64,000 nucleotides of DNA from Gemmatimonadota bacterium. GTDB lineage: Bacteria > Gemmatimonadota > Gemmatimonadetes > Gemmatimonadales > Gemmatimonadaceae. Shown in pieces: positions 53,176 through 63,156 of the stretch (positions within the stretch are counted from its first letter, which is position 1; each line of letters opens with the position of its first letter). A program made the position numbers and the translations under genes. The DNA lies in the NCBI GenBank assembly GCA_027307165.1, contig DAHUXM010000034.1, positions 248,001 to 312,000 of the forward strand, in the 5' to 3' direction. The notes beneath the pieces were generated by a model. It was given only the letters and a program-made list of their open reading frames with translations, made no database searches and was not told the origin of the DNA.

Positions 53176-54569
53176 CTTATGATGACTTTTCCGGCGACGA
53201 CGACCGTCCCGTTCACTTTGTAGGCATTGCCGGCGCCGGCATGAGCGCCCTCGCGGAGCTGTTCGCCCGTCGCGGCGTGAAGGTCACCGGGTGCGACAGC
53301 AATCCGGCGGCGGCGCGAGCCGATCTGGGCCGGCTGGGTATCGACGTGGTGGAGGGCCATTCGCCTGCGCATGTTGCGGGTGCGCGGGCTGTCGTATTCA
53401 CATCCGCCATGGGCCGCGACCATCCGGAGCTGGTGGCCGCGCGCGAGGCCCGCATCCCCGTGATCCGCCGTGCGGAGGCCCTGGGCGCGGCCGTCTCGTC
53501 AGGCGACGTGGTGGGAATCGCCGGCACCCACGGCAAGACCACCACGACCGTAATGACCACCACGGCCCTCCGTTCAGCCGGCCTCGACCCCACTGGAATT
53601 GCCGGCGGCCGCGTCGCGGAATGGGACGGCAACATGTCGTTCGGATCCGATCGCCTCTTCGTGGTCGAGGCCGACGAGTACGACCGATCCTTCCTCGCGC
53701 TCGATCCGGCCATCGCCGTGGTCACGAACGTCGAGGCAGATCATCTCGACATCTACACCGATCTTGCCGACATCCGCGCGACGTTCAGCCGGTACGTTAG
53801 CGGCGCTCGCGCGATAGTCCTCTGTGCCGACGACAGCGGCGCCAACTCGCTGGCGCTGCCTGCGACCGCCGAGGTGATCCGGTACGGATTGAATTCGCCC
53901 GACGCGCGGCTCGTGGCGCGCGACGTTCGTCCGGTGGATGGCGGTTCGACCTTCACGGTCTTCTACGACGGGGAGAGCAAGTGTGACGTGACGCTGCGGG
54001 TGCCCGGCACCCACAACGTGCGGAATGCTCTTGCCGCGATCGGATCGGGGATCGCGCTCGGCGTCGAGCCCGTGCAAATGATGGAGGGACTTGCGGCGTT
54101 CAGTGGCGTCGAGCGGCGCTTCCAGCGCATTGCCGAGGTCGGCGGTGTCGCGATCGTGGACGACTATGCCCATCATCCCACCGAGATCGCCGCCACGATA
54201 CAAGCTGCCCGGGCGACCTTTCCCGGGCGCCGGCTCGTGCTCGCATTCCAGCCGCATCTCTACAGTCGGACGCGCGATTTCGCACGCGAATTTGGCAGCG
54301 CTCTGTCCGGTGCCGATGCGATCTTTCTGACGGAGCTGTATCCGGCGCGAGAGAAGCCGATCCCGGGGGTCAGCTCGGACCTGGTGGAACAGGCGATCGC
54401 GGCGGCCGGTGGCACGTTGACGTGGAGGGGGGAGAGGCCCGCGCTCGCCGAAGCACTATCCACGGAAGTGCGCGCGGGCGATGTTGTAATCACCGTCGGC
54501 GCGGGCGACATCACGCGAACGGCTCGCGAGCTGCGCGACATTCTGCTCTCGTCCACCAGGAACTCTTGA
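53172..54569 (+). CDS. murC: UDP-N-acetylmuramate-L-alanine ligase
   Basis: MurC attaches L-alanine to UDP-MurNAc, the first committed step of the peptide stem. The 465-residue protein has HFVGIAGAGMSALAELFARR, the ATP loop VGIAGTHGKTTTTVMTTTA, VEADEYDRSF, VTNVEADHLDIY and VDDYAHHPTEIAATIQAAR. Start GTG 53172 overlaps the murG stop (GTGA); a TTG nine bases earlier (MLQVTYDDF) is an alternative. murB does not follow, unlike in many dcw clusters. Confidence 0.96.
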   Translation: MTYDDFSGDDDRPVHFVGIAGAGMSALAELFARRGVKVTGCDSNPAAARADLGRLGIDVVEGHSPAHVAGARAVVFTSAMGRDHPELVAAREARIPVIRRAEALGAAVSSGDVVGIAGTHGKTTTTVMTTTALRSAGLDPTGIAGGRVAEWDGNMSFGSDRLFVVEADEYDRSFLALDPAIAVVTNVEADHLDIYTDLADIRATFSRYVSGARAIVLCADDSGANSLALPATAEVIRYGLNSPDARLVARDVRPVDGGSTFTVFYDGESKCDVTLRVPGTHNVRNALAAIGSGIALGVEPVQMMEGLAAFSGVERRFQRIAEVGGVAIVDDYAHHPTEIAATIQAARATFPGRRLVLAFQPHLYSRTRDFAREFGSALSGADAIFLTELYPAREKPIPGVSSDLVEQAIAAAGGTLTWRGERPALAEALSTEVRAGDVVITVGAGDITRTARELRDILLSSTRNS

Positions 54570-55267
54570 AGTTTCCCGAGCGACTCAAGAAACCCGGCTA
54601 TCGGTATCTGGCCGGGATCATCCTTGCGGCGGCGCTGCTCACGTCCCCCAGATGGGGACGGGCGGCGATGCACCGGATGACGTACTTCCACGTCAGGAAG
54701 CTGGAGATTCGCGGCGTGCGATACCTTCAGCCGGACGATGTGGTTGCGCGGCTCAGAGTGGATACACTCCGGTCGATCGTCGATGACGTAGCTCCGCTCG
54801 AGGCGCGACTCAGGTCACATCCACAGGTTGCCGATGTCCACATCACTCGGCGGTTTCCCGGAACGCTGATAGTCACGATCAAAGAGAACATGCCGGTCGC
54901 GCTGGTGCCACGCGGAGATGGGCTCCAGCCTTACGACTCTGCGGGGCGCGCGCTGCCGATCGATCCCAGCAGAGCGAATCTGGACCTTCCCATCGTGACC
55001 GCGCCGGATCGCAATGCGCTTAGGCTGGTCGGGGAGCTGCGCGCGGTCGATCCGAGCATGTTTGGACTGATCAGCGAGGTCGCACCTGATGGGCACGACC
55101 TGGTATTCACGCTAAACTCATCATTGCGTGTGCGAGCGTCGGCGGGGGTGGCCCCGCAACGCTTCCGGGATATCTTTCCCGTTGAATCCGACCTGGCCCG
55201 CCGCAATGAGCGGGCAGCAGAGTTGGACATCCGTTATCGCGATCAGGTTGTCGCAAGGCTTGAATGA
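54566..55267 (+). CDS. ftsQ: Cell division protein FtsQ/DivIB-type
   Basis: The 233-residue bitopic protein has a short basic cytoplasmic tail (KFPERLKKPGYRYLAG), one membrane helix (about 15-28) and a periplasmic POTRA domain (YFHVRKLEIRGVRYLQPDDV ... FPGTLIVTIKENMPVALV) followed by the beta domain. FtsQ bridges FtsL/FtsB to the early divisome. The start is a TTG overlapping the murC stop. The sequence is weakly conserved, so the call rests on POTRA and position between murC and ftsA. Confidence 0.88.
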   Translation: MKFPERLKKPGYRYLAGIILAAALLTSPRWGRAAMHRMTYFHVRKLEIRGVRYLQPDDVVARLRVDTLRSIVDDVAPLEARLRSHPQVADVHITRRFPGTLIVTIKENMPVALVPRGDGLQPYDSAGRALPIDPSRANLDLPIVTAPDRNALRLVGELRAVDPSMFGLISEVAPDGHDLVFTLNSSLRVRASAGVAPQRFRDIFPVESDLARRNERAAELDIRYRDQVVARLE

Positions 55268-56517
55268 ACGTTGAACGCGTAGTTGCCGGCCTGGACATAG
55301 GCTCCGCGAAGACCACTGCCATCATCGCGGAAGCGATTGGCGACCGTCACCCGACGATCCGGATTCTCGGAGTCGGTCAGGCTCGCACAACCGGACTTCG
55401 CCGCGGAATCGTATCTGACATCGAGGAGACGACCCGCTCGATTCAGAAAGCGATGCAGGACGCCGAGCGAATGGCGGGCACGAGAATCGAGACGATATAC
55501 GCTGGCATAGCCGGCGAGCACGTGCACGCGATGAGCAGTACTGGAATCGTCGCCGTGAACGGCGAGGAGATATCACGCGCCGACGTGGACCGCGCCAATG
55601 ACGTCGCGCGCGCGCAGGCGATCCCGCAGGATCGCGAGCTGTTGCATGCGATTCCGCAGGAGTACACCGTCGACAAGAACGCTGGTGTGCGCGATCCGAT
55701 CGGCATGATCGGCACCCGTCTCGAGACCGAGATGTACCTGGTGACGATCGGAAGCTCGCCCGCGATGAATCTGCGCAAGAGCGTGGAGCGGGCCGGCTAC
55801 CGTGTGCGTGATCTCGTTCTGGAGCCGCTTGCAAGCGCGCTGGCCGTTCTCACGGAAGATGAGAAGGAGCTGGGTGTAGCGCTCGTCGAGCTCGGTGCGG
55901 GAACGACCGACATCGCGATATTTCACGAGGGGAAGATCAGGCATCTCGCGACGCTCGGGTTCGGTGGCAACATCGTGACGAACGACATCGTGCACGGGCT
56001 GGGCGTGACGCAATCAGACGCCGAGCGACTGAAGGAGCGTTACGGAAGCGCGTACGAGCCGATGGTCGATCCCGCTGATGTCATCCAGCTGCCCAGCACG
56101 GTGGCGCAGGGTGACAGGCAGATCCCGCGAGAGCTGCTGGCGCACATCATCCATCAACGCATGGATGAGATTTTCGACATGGTCCATGGCGAGATACATG
56201 GGGCGGGGTACGGTTCGCGCCTCGCCGGCGGGATCGTACTGACCGGCGGCGGCGCGGCCATGGAAGGAATAACCGAGCTTGCCGCAAGCGTGTTCGGCAC
56301 CGGCGTGCGGGTTGGCGTCCCGGGCGAGCATGTCGGCGGGCTCAGCGATTCAGTGGAAGCCCCGCGATTCGCCACTGCGGTTGGGCTCGCGTTATACGGT
56401 GCCAATCGGCTTGTTACGGACGGTGGCGGTCCGAGCGCCAAACGGAACTCGTTCAATACGCCCGGCGTCGACAAGCTCGCCAAGCGGATGAAGAACTGGC
56501 TGGAGGATTTCTTCTAA
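55264..56517 (+). CDS. ftsA: Cell division protein FtsA
   Basis: FtsA is the actin-like membrane tether of the Z ring. The 417-residue protein shows the actin-ATPase motifs VVAGLDIGSAKTTAIIAEAI, VALVELGAGTTDIAIFHEGK and GGIVLTGGGAAMEGITELA, the 1C subdomain, and a C-terminal amphipathic helix (KLAKRMKNWLEDFF) that anchors it to the membrane. The ATG overlaps the ftsQ stop (ATGA). It is the last gene of the overlapping dcw block, with a 255-bp gap before ftsZ. Confidence 0.95.
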   Translation: MNVERVVAGLDIGSAKTTAIIAEAIGDRHPTIRILGVGQARTTGLRRGIVSDIEETTRSIQKAMQDAERMAGTRIETIYAGIAGEHVHAMSSTGIVAVNGEEISRADVDRANDVARAQAIPQDRELLHAIPQEYTVDKNAGVRDPIGMIGTRLETEMYLVTIGSSPAMNLRKSVERAGYRVRDLVLEPLASALAVLTEDEKELGVALVELGAGTTDIAIFHEGKIRHLATLGFGGNIVTNDIVHGLGVTQSDAERLKERYGSAYEPMVDPADVIQLPSTVAQGDRQIPRELLAHIIHQRMDEIFDMVHGEIHGAGYGSRLAGGIVLTGGGAAMEGITELAASVFGTGVRVGVPGEHVGGLSDSVEAPRFATAVGLALYGANRLVTDGGGPSAKRNSFNTPGVDKLAKRMKNWLEDFF

Positions 56518-56653
56518 AGAGCTCCTCGAGAGCTTCCTGCTTCGTGTCAAGCAGAAATGCCGGCGGATCGGATGTCAACCATCGCGCGAGAAGGCCCGTG
56601 AGCGGTTGATGTCGCAAAGCTGTCGGAAAGTAAAATCGTGTGGAAAAATTGCT

Positions 56654-56661
56654 AAACGTTT
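56654..56661. promoter_or_regulatory. AAACGTTT palindrome in the ftsA-ftsZ gap
   Basis: The palindrome lies in an unusually A/T-rich stretch (GCTAAACGTTTTATG) 112 bp before the ftsZ ATG and matches those at 16917-16924 and 40653-40660. A weak -10-like TATATT lies at 56724-56729 without a clear -35. The gap probably contains the ftsZ promoter, but its exact position is not certain. Confidence 0.3.
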
Positions 56662-56772
56662 TATGTGTGAAATGTCCGGCGTTCGATCGTCAATTGGGCA
56701 TGGTCGGGAGCGCGTCTTTCACGTATATTAGCCCGTCCATACGATCCCACCCGCCTAGGAGTGCATACCGCG

Positions 56773-58005
56773 ATGATATTTGAGTTTGAGGAGAACACAT
56801 CGCAGAACGCGCGGATGAAGGTTGTCGGCGTCGGCGGTGGCGGTGGCAACGCTGTCAACAGAATGATCGAGGAGCGCCTTGAAGGCGTCGAGTTCGTCTC
56901 GGTCAATACGGATGCCCAGGCTCTCCTCAACTCGAAATCGGACGTGAAGCTTCAGATTGGCAAGAAGCTTACGCGTGGACTTGGAGCAGGCGCGCGCCCG
57001 GAAGTTGGTCGCCAGGCAATCGAAGAAAATCGCGACGAGGTGCTGCGTGCCATGACGCATGCCGATCTCGTCTTTGTGACTTGTGGAATGGGCGGCGGCA
57101 CGGGTACTGGCGCTGCCCCTGTCGTTTGCGAGCTGGCGCGGCAGGCTGGCGCTCTCACCGTCGGCATCGTCACCAAGCCGTTCCTCTTCGAGGGACGCAA
57201 GCGTATGCGACAGGCCGAGCTCGGCATCGCGGAGATGCGGAAGAACGTCGATACGATGATCGTCGTGCCGAACGAGCGTCTGCTCGCTGTGGTAGGCAAG
57301 GGGATTCCCTTTCAGGAAGCGCTCAAGAAAGCCGACGAGGTTCTGCTCCACGCTACTCAGGGCATATCGTCACTTATCTCCGTCACGGGACTCGTCAACG
57401 TCGATTTTGCAGACGTCCGCACGGTCATGCAGAACGGTGGTTCGGCCCTCATGGGTACCGGAATCGGCCGCGGCGAAAATCGCGCGGTCGAGGCTGCGCA
57501 GCAGGCGATTGCGAGCCCGTTGCTCGACAACGTCTCTATCTCCGGCGCGACCGGCGTTCTCGTCAACATCACGGGCGGCGAGGATCTCACGCTCGGTGAA
57601 GTTCATCAGATCAACGAGATAGTTCACGAAGCCGTCGGCGAGGAAGCCGAGATCATTTTCGGCGCAGTTCACGAGCCCGCGATGCACGGTGAGATTCGCG
57701 TTACGGTCATTGCGACCGGTTTTGACCGCGGAGTCGCCAGTAGTGCCCCTCAGCCAGTATTCGGTAGCACCGTTCAACATCCAGTTCGCGGTGCGCCGGT
57801 GATTCCGCTTCATTCTACGAGAACAGTACGCCCCAACCAGGCGCCGGTGGGCAACGGTGGTCAAACTCGTCCGACCCCCGCCGCGATACCAGAAATTCCG
57901 AGACGAGTGACGCCGTTCAGCCCGGGGTCGTCTTCGAATGACGGTCGGGACCAGGAACTAAGCGATATGGAGATCCCGACCTTTATTCGGAGGCAGATGG
58001 ATTGA
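56773..58005 (+). CDS. ftsZ: Cell division GTPase FtsZ
   Basis: FtsZ polymerises into the Z ring. From ATG 56773 the protein has 410 residues: [20 protein letters not shown], the nucleotide-binding [14 protein letters not shown] and tubulin signature [14 protein letters not shown], the T7 loop [11 protein letters not shown], then a linker of about 75 residues rich in Pro, Thr and Arg, and the conserved C-terminal peptide [13 protein letters not shown], which binds FtsA and other tethers. The in-frame GTG at 56761 overlaps the ribosome binding site AGGAG and is rejected. The stop overlaps the M23 peptidase start. Confidence 0.96.
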   Translation: MIFEFEENTSQNARMKVVGVGGGGGNAVNRMIEERLEGVEFVSVNTDAQALLNSKSDVKLQIGKKLTRGLGAGARPEVGRQAIEENRDEVLRAMTHADLVFVTCGMGGGTGTGAAPVVCELARQAGALTVGIVTKPFLFEGRKRMRQAELGIAEMRKNVDTMIVVPNERLLAVVGKGIPFQEALKKADEVLLHATQGISSLISVTGLVNVDFADVRTVMQNGGSALMGTGIGRGENRAVEAAQQAIASPLLDNVSISGATGVLVNITGGEDLTLGEVHQINEIVHEAVGEEAEIIFGAVHEPAMHGEIRVTVIATGFDRGVASSAPQPVFGSTVQHPVRGAPVIPLHSTRTVRPNQAPVGNGGQTRPTPAAIPEIPRRVTPFSPGSSSNDGRDQELSDMEIPTFIRRQMD

Positions 58006-59099
58006 AGGAAGTAGCAGCGCGCGCCGGCACATATGGAATAATCGGGTTGATGGCATGGGTGGCAATTCTCTTCACGCCCCCTGTAGCCTCCTCCGCGCCG
58101 GTCACAGATCCCGCCGCGCTTGCCGCGACAAACAGGGCGATTGCCGCAGCTGCGGTCACAACCCTCGATCCAGTCATTGTTTCCAGCCCAGCCCAGACTA
58201 CGCCGGAGATCATCTTCCGCCCCGTGGTCGTCGAGGCAACGCTGTTGCCGGGCGTGGATACGGTCGCATTGACCGGAACCATTCACTCCTCGCTCTCCGC
58301 GTCCCTGGAGCACACGGGCCAGGGCGAGCTGCCGGCAGCACAGCGTCGCTCGATTGCATGGAATCTTGCCGACATCTTCGAGCACCGCGTCGACATGTCC
58401 CGCGATCTCGATGACGGCGACACGTTCCACGTACTGGTCGAGCGTCTGCAGCAGCCCAACGGAAAGGTTATCGTCAACAAGATCCTCGGCGCCAAGCTCT
58501 CACTTGGCGATGAGATAATCGAAGCGATTCACTTCAAGAGCAACAACTCCGGCAGCGAATGGTTCGATGGTCACGGCAAGTCTCTGACGTCGACGTTCCT
58601 TCGCACACCGGTAAATTTTCGCCGCATATCGTCAGTGTTCGGATTGCGCGAGCACCCGATCTTCGGAACGTGGCGCAACCACACGGGCACTGATTACGCA
58701 GCCCCAATGGGAACGCCGGTACATGCAATCGGCGATGGCGTGATCGTGACGGAGGGACGGGTCGGGGGCTACGGCAACATGATCGACATCCGCCACAGCA
58801 ACGGAATGGTCAGCCGCTACGGACACATGAGCAGATTCGCACGCGGGGTTCACCCCGGCACTCATGTGAAGATGGGCGAGACCATCGGTTACGTCGGCAT
58901 GACGGGATGGGCGACGGGTCCGCATCTTCACTTCGAGATCCGCGTGCACGGCGTCGCACGTGATCCCAAGCTCGCACTGAAGGATCAGAGTGGTGCGCCA
59001 CTCAGCGGCTCGGAGACGGCGCTGTTCAACGAGATCCGCGCGCATACACTCGCAGTCATGGCGCACTCGGGCGAACCCAAGCAAGTCGCGATGCGCTGA
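58002..59099 (+). CDS. M23-family (LytM-type) peptidase
   Basis: The 365-residue protein begins at a TTG overlapping the ftsZ stop and has an N-terminal hydrophobic segment ([20 protein letters not shown]) as a signal or anchor. A beta-rich middle region is followed by a C-terminal LytM domain with the zinc ligands in [17 protein letters not shown] (about 226-242) and [10 protein letters not shown], plus the GHMSRF segment. Such enzymes cut peptide cross-bridges; with all ligands present it is probably active. Coupling with ftsZ implies a role in cell separation. A strong terminator follows. Confidence 0.9.
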   Translation: MKEVAARAGTYGIIGLMAWVAILFTPPVASSAPVTDPAALAATNRAIAAAAVTTLDPVIVSSPAQTTPEIIFRPVVVEATLLPGVDTVALTGTIHSSLSASLEHTGQGELPAAQRRSIAWNLADIFEHRVDMSRDLDDGDTFHVLVERLQQPNGKVIVNKILGAKLSLGDEIIEAIHFKSNNSGSEWFDGHGKSLTSTFLRTPVNFRRISSVFGLREHPIFGTWRNHTGTDYAAPMGTPVHAIGDGVIVTEGRVGGYGNMIDIRHSNGMVSRYGHMSRFARGVHPGTHVKMGETIGYVGMTGWATGPHLHFEIRVHGVARDPKLALKDQSGAPLSGSETALFNEIRAHTLAVMAHSGEPKQVAMR

Positions 59100-59125
59100 T
59101 CCGCGCTCGGCGATAACCAACGCGC

Positions 59126-59170
59126 AAAAAAAGATCCGGCTGGAGCACCCCTCCAGCCGGATCTTTTTCT
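59126..59170. terminator. Bidirectional intrinsic terminator
   Basis: Arms 59128-59145 and 59151-59168 form a perfect 18-bp stem (core GATCCGGCTGGAG) with the 5-nt loop CACCC, flanked by an A-run on the left and a T-run on the right. It can end transcription from both sides and closes the dcw-M23 unit. Confidence 0.92.
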
Positions 59171-59204
59171 GCGACCAGCGCAGGTTCCGATCAATCACTC
59201 CATT

Positions 59205-59230
59205 CGTCATTCCCGCGAAAGCGGGAACTT
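59205..59230 (+). repeat. Dispersed GTCATTCCCGC hairpin repeat, solo copy
   Basis: GTCATTCCCGCGAAAGC followed by GGGAAC forms a short hairpin identical to the terminal repeats of the elements at 23736-23838 and 59239-59342, which starts eight bases downstream. Confidence 0.7.
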
Positions 59231-59238
59231 TGAGACTT

Positions 59239-59342
59239 GTCATTCCCGCGAAAGCGGGAATCCATGTTACGGATCATTGCGTGTAAAGACAGCCGAGAGC
59301 TGGTCGGCAGCAGATGGACTCCCGCTTGCGCGGGAATGGCGA
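59239..59342 (+). repeat. 104-bp MITE-like palindromic element, copy 2
   Basis: Bounded by GTCATTCCCGCGAAAGC at the left and CCCGCTTGCGCGGGAATGGC at the right, this element matches the one at 23736-23838 in reverse orientation, including AATCCATGTTA near one end and GAGCTGGTCGGCAGCAG in the interior. It carries no open reading frame of note and no transposase. Confidence 0.75.
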
Positions 59343-59386
59343 CTCTCTGGCACGCGTTCGGCGCCATCACGGCCACCGATGAGAGG

Positions 59387-59590
59387 TCACACGACGATCA
59401 CGACCGAATCCGCGCCGCAGTGACTGCAGTCGGTCGCGCCTGCACGCAGCACCTTGCCGCACGACACGCAGGTCCGCACTCCGTCCGGCTGGGCCGGATA
59501 TCTGCGCCTCCGGTGGCGGCGTTTCAGCAAGTCAATGATGATAAGGAGCGCGATCGCTGCGAATACTATGGCTGCAATGACGATGTACAT
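59387..59590 (-). CDS. Small membrane protein with zinc-ribbon tail
   Basis: The 67-residue protein has one N-terminal membrane helix (MYIVIAAIVFAAIALLIIID), a basic linker (LLKRRHRRRRYPAQPDG) and a C-terminal CxxC...CxxC zinc ribbon (TCVSCGKVLRAGATDCSHCG). Zinc-ribbon tails of this type are common in small membrane proteins of unknown function. It is transcribed toward the repeat elements and lies upstream of, and opposite to, ftsY. Confidence 0.8.
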   Translation of the reverse strand: MYIVIAAIVFAAIALLIIIDLLKRRHRRRRYPAQPDGVRTCVSCGKVLRAGATDCSHCGADSVVIVV

Positions 59591-59776
59591 TCGGCCCTTC
59601 CTGTAGGAGCGTCCATCGCTGGAAGGACTATGCCAGAGACGGTACGCTTGATCTCTCGACCGCGCGTTCAGGGTAAATTACTGTCAGAATCGCTCATGTC
59701 ACGCCACCACCCGGTGGCGACTGTACGTTTTTGACTTATTCATCCGGGCTCGGCTGCGCCCGGATTTTCCCCCAAA

Positions 59777-60709
59777 ATGGCATTTCTGTCTCGTAAGGAA
59801 GGCGACGTCCCCAGGCGGTCGCTATGGCAACGGATCAAGGACGTTGCCCTCACCGACGTCGCGGTCATCGCGAGAGGCGGGGTCGACAAGGGATCGCTGG
59901 AGCAGGTCGAGGAGATCCTGCTTCAGTCGGACTTCGGCGTGCCCGTAACTCTGCGGCTCGTGGATGAGATATCGCGCCAGGCACAGCGCGGCCAGGTCAG
60001 GACCAGCGACGAGTTCAAGACGGCGCTCAGCACCGGCATCGAGAACGCGCTCCGTGCCGGCAACGCAGATCCGGCACTTCGCGGCGCTGAAAGCAAGCCG
60101 CTGGTGATGCTGATCGTCGGTGTGAATGGTGCGGGGAAGACTACCTTCATCGGAAAGATCTCCAGCGCGTTGCGCGCGCAGGGCAAGACGGTGCTCGTGG
60201 GAGCGGCTGACACCTTCCGGGCGGGCGCGATCGATCAGCTGCGCGTGTGGGCGGACAGAACCGGAGCAGACTTTGTCGGGGGACCGGAGCGATCGGATCC
60301 GGCGTCGGTTGCTTACAATGCCGTGGAAGCCGGCATCACGCGTGGCGTCGACGTCGTGATCGTGGATACCGCCGGACGTCTGCACACGAGCGACAGTCTG
60401 ATGGACGAACTGCGCAAGGTGAATCGCGTAATTGCGAAGCGGCTTCCCGGTGCGCCGCACGAAACGCTGCTCGTTCTGGATGGCACTATCGGACAGAACG
60501 CGGTGAGCCAGGCGAAGACATTCGCGGCCTCGGTTCCGCTTACCGGTCTCGTGATCACGAAGCTCGACGGCACTGCGCGCGGTGGAGTAGTGGTCGCGGT
60601 TCATGAAGCGATCGACGTGCCGGTGAAATTCGTCGGTGTCGGCGAGAAGGCGAGCGATCTCGTTGCATTCGACGCGGCGCGTTTTTCTCGTGAGGTCGTA
60701 GGCGACTGA
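59777..60709 (+). CDS. ftsY: Signal recognition particle receptor FtsY
   Basis: FtsY receives SRP-ribosome complexes at the membrane for co-translational insertion. The 310-residue protein lacks the long acidic A domain of E. coli and goes straight to the NG domain. G-domain motifs are GVNGAGKTTFIGKISS (about 114-129), DTFRAGAIDQL, DTAGRLHTSDSLMDELRK, TKLDGTARGG and the closing GVGEKASDLVAFDA. The short N-terminal part (SRKEGDVPRRSLWQRIKD) contains a likely membrane-targeting amphipathic helix. Its stop overlaps the recG start (TGATG). Confidence 0.95.
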   Translation: MAFLSRKEGDVPRRSLWQRIKDVALTDVAVIARGGVDKGSLEQVEEILLQSDFGVPVTLRLVDEISRQAQRGQVRTSDEFKTALSTGIENALRAGNADPALRGAESKPLVMLIVGVNGAGKTTFIGKISSALRAQGKTVLVGAADTFRAGAIDQLRVWADRTGADFVGGPERSDPASVAYNAVEAGITRGVDVVIVDTAGRLHTSDSLMDELRKVNRVIAKRLPGAPHETLLVLDGTIGQNAVSQAKTFAASVPLTGLVITKLDGTARGGVVVAVHEAIDVPVKFVGVGEKASDLVAFDAARFSREVVGD

Positions 60710-62808
60710 TGGCGCGAAGCGGCGCGCCATCGCCAATGTCCGGGCGAATGCGGCTGGATACGCCGATCAATTTCCTCAAGGGTGTCGGGCCAGCGCGTGC
60801 GGAGTCGCTGCGCAAACTCGGCATCATCACGGCTGGCGACCTGTTGTGGCACGTGCCGCGCCGCTATGAAGATGCAAGCACGGTAAGACATATCTCGTCG
60901 CTCGAACCGGGAATGGACGCGACGGTAATCGGTCGGGTGATCTCCAAGGGCGTGATACCGACACGCAAGGGGCTGCGCATCTTCCAGGCGGTTGTGCGCG
61001 ACGACAGCGGCATCATCGAAGTGGCGTGGCCGGGACAACCATTTCTCGATCGCGTCATACACAAGGACGACACGTTGCTGTTGAGCGGGCCGGTGCGCTT
61101 CTTTCACGGGCGTCAGCTCGCACCGCGCGAATACGTCAATCTCGGTCCCGACGAGAACCCGACCAGCGGTGGACGCGTGTTGTCGGTCTATCCGGCAACC
61201 GAGGGTATCTCGTTCAAGGTTCTGCGCTCACTCATCGACGCCCACCTGGACGCGCTGCTGCCCCTCGTGGAAGACGAACTGTCGCCGCAACTACTCGGCC
61301 GCGCAAATGTCGTCGGACTGGCGGATGCATTTCGCATGGTGCATCGTCCGACATCGATCGCCGATGCCGAGCGCGGGCGCGAGCGTCTTGCGTTCGATGA
61401 GCTGTTCTTCGTGCAGTTGCTGCAGCGCCGCGCGAACCGGCTGGCGCGGGAAGAGCGAGGCGGCATCCGATTCGAGAACCATCGCAAGCTCACATCGGCG
61501 TTGCGCGAACAGCTACCCTACACGCTCACGAATGCACAGGTGCACGCGTTGCGCGAGATAGTTGCGGACATGTGCAGTCCGCGGCGCATGCACCGTCTGC
61601 TGCAGGGCGACGTTGGAAGCGGCAAGACCATCGTCGCGCTGTTCGCGGCACTCCTGGCCGTGGAAAACGGTTACCAGGCCGCTCTCATGGCGCCAACCGA
61701 GTTGCTCGCCGAGCAACATCTGCGCACTTTCACGACGCTGCTCGCACCGCTCGGTATCGAGCCGCTGTTGCTGACGGGAAGCCTGGGTGCGCGTGAAAGG
61801 AAAGCAGTTCTCGCACGCATGGCGAGTGCCGAGCCGGTCATCGTTGTCGGCACTCACGCGCTGGTGCAGCAGAGTGCACAGTTCGCGCGACTGGGCTTCG
61901 TTGCGATAGACGAACAGCACCGGTTCGGTGTCGAGCAGCGTGAAGCAATCGCGGGGAAGGGGGAAGCGCCCGATACGCTCCTCATGAGCGCGACTCCGAT
62001 TCCACGGTCGCTGGCGCTGACGACTTACGGCGACCTGGATGTGAGTACACTCGACGAGCGACCGGCGGGCAGGTTGCCGATCACTACGGTGTCACGTGCG
62101 GAATCGGCGCGCGGTCGCGTGTTCGCGTTTCTGAGGCACCAGATCGAGGCTGGCCGCCAGGCCTACATCGTCTATCCCGTGATCGAGGAGTCGGAGAAGA
62201 CAGATCTGAAGGCGGCGACTGTCATGTTCGATCAACTGTCTGCGTCGGTGTTCGCGGATCGCCGAATGGCACTCCTTCACGGGCGTGTTCCATCCGACGA
62301 GCGCGATCGCGTGATGCGCGCGTTTCGTGATGGCGAGATCGATATTCTCGTTGCGACTACAGTCATCGAAGTCGGCATCGACGTGCCCAACGCCACGGTG
62401 ATGCTGATCGAGCATCCCGAGCGATTCGGTCTGTCGCAACTGCACCAGCTGCGCGGACGCGTCGGTCGCGGGGCGGAGGCTGCGTACTGCATCCTGCTCG
62501 GCGACGTGGGAGAGGAGTCCGCCGAGCGTCTGGCCATCTTCACCGGGACCGACGACGGTTTCGAGATCGCGCGACAGGATCTCAGGTTGCGCGGGATGGG
62601 CGATCTGTTCGGGCAGCGCCAGAGCGGCGAAGCGATGTTTCAGATCGCGGATCCACTCCGTGACGAGGCTCTGAACCTCATTGCGCGCGAAGAAGCGGAG
62701 CGCGTGCTTGGCGCAGATCCGGAACTTGTCGCGCCGGAGAACGCCGGAATCAAGCGCGTATTGACGGCACGGTATTCAAGGGCGCTGGAGTTGTTCAGGG
62801 TGGGGTGA
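60709..62808 (+). CDS. recG: ATP-dependent DNA helicase RecG
   Basis: RecG remodels stalled replication forks and Holliday junctions. The 699-residue protein has the N-terminal wedge (OB) domain (VIGRVISKGVIPTRKGLRIF) and the SF2 helicase core: motif I GDVGSGKTIVALFAALLA (about 300-317), motif II VAIDEQHRFGVEQRE, motif III LMSATPIPRSLALT and motif VI HQLRGRVGRGAEAAYC, followed by the C-terminal TRG region (GDLFGQRQSGEAMFQIAD). The ATG overlaps the ftsY stop. A palindromic element follows. Confidence 0.95.
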   Translation: MARSGAPSPMSGRMRLDTPINFLKGVGPARAESLRKLGIITAGDLLWHVPRRYEDASTVRHISSLEPGMDATVIGRVISKGVIPTRKGLRIFQAVVRDDSGIIEVAWPGQPFLDRVIHKDDTLLLSGPVRFFHGRQLAPREYVNLGPDENPTSGGRVLSVYPATEGISFKVLRSLIDAHLDALLPLVEDELSPQLLGRANVVGLADAFRMVHRPTSIADAERGRERLAFDELFFVQLLQRRANRLAREERGGIRFENHRKLTSALREQLPYTLTNAQVHALREIVADMCSPRRMHRLLQGDVGSGKTIVALFAALLAVENGYQAALMAPTELLAEQHLRTFTTLLAPLGIEPLLLTGSLGARERKAVLARMASAEPVIVVGTHALVQQSAQFARLGFVAIDEQHRFGVEQREAIAGKGEAPDTLLMSATPIPRSLALTTYGDLDVSTLDERPAGRLPITTVSRAESARGRVFAFLRHQIEAGRQAYIVYPVIEESEKTDLKAATVMFDQLSASVFADRRMALLHGRVPSDERDRVMRAFRDGEIDILVATTVIEVGIDVPNATVMLIEHPERFGLSQLHQLRGRVGRGAEAAYCILLGDVGEESAERLAIFTGTDDGFEIARQDLRLRGMGDLFGQRQSGEAMFQIADPLRDEALNLIAREEAERVLGADPELVAPENAGIKRVLTARYSRALELFRVG

Positions 62809-62826
62809 GCGCGACGCGCTCCACGC

Positions 62827-63156
62827 CCGAATGGGTGGTCCTGCGTTCGCGACGATTGCTCCGATGCGCCCCGTTGGTGGTCCTGCGTAGGGCGCGGATA
62901 TTTCCGCGCCTGGCCCTTTAACGCGCAATCGGAATTGAATACCAACCGGGTTTGTAAAATGTCGTCATCCCGCCGAAGGCTGGGATCACGACGTCAACGA
63001 ACCGGCCCCGTCGCATTACGAAGAATCGACGAACGCGGCGATGATCCAATTTCGATTGCACGTAAATGGGCCAGGCGCGGAAGAATCCGCGCCCTACGCA
63101 GGCGTACCGATTCGGCGCGTGGGAAGAATCGTCACGAACGCATGACCACCCATTCG
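62827..63156. repeat. 330-bp inverted-repeat (MITE-like) element
   Basis: Two arms of about 115 bp (62827-62941 and 63043-63156) are imperfect inverted repeats. Shared blocks include CGAATGGGTGGTC at the outer ends, GTAGGGCGCGGAT with CCGCGCCTGGCCC in the middle and GCAATCGGAATTG against GCAATCGAAATTG at the inner ends. The ~100-bp centre contains another GTCATCCCGCC-type palindrome. A further, partial copy of the outer arm (CGTCGCGAACGCACGACCA) follows at about 63170-63195. No transposase is present. The remaining gap up to 63249 holds no gene. Confidence 0.8.

Noticed and set aside
56761-56772. ftsZ starting at GTG 56761
   Set aside because: The GTG overlaps the ribosome binding site AGGAG; ATG 56773 fits and gives the usual N terminus.
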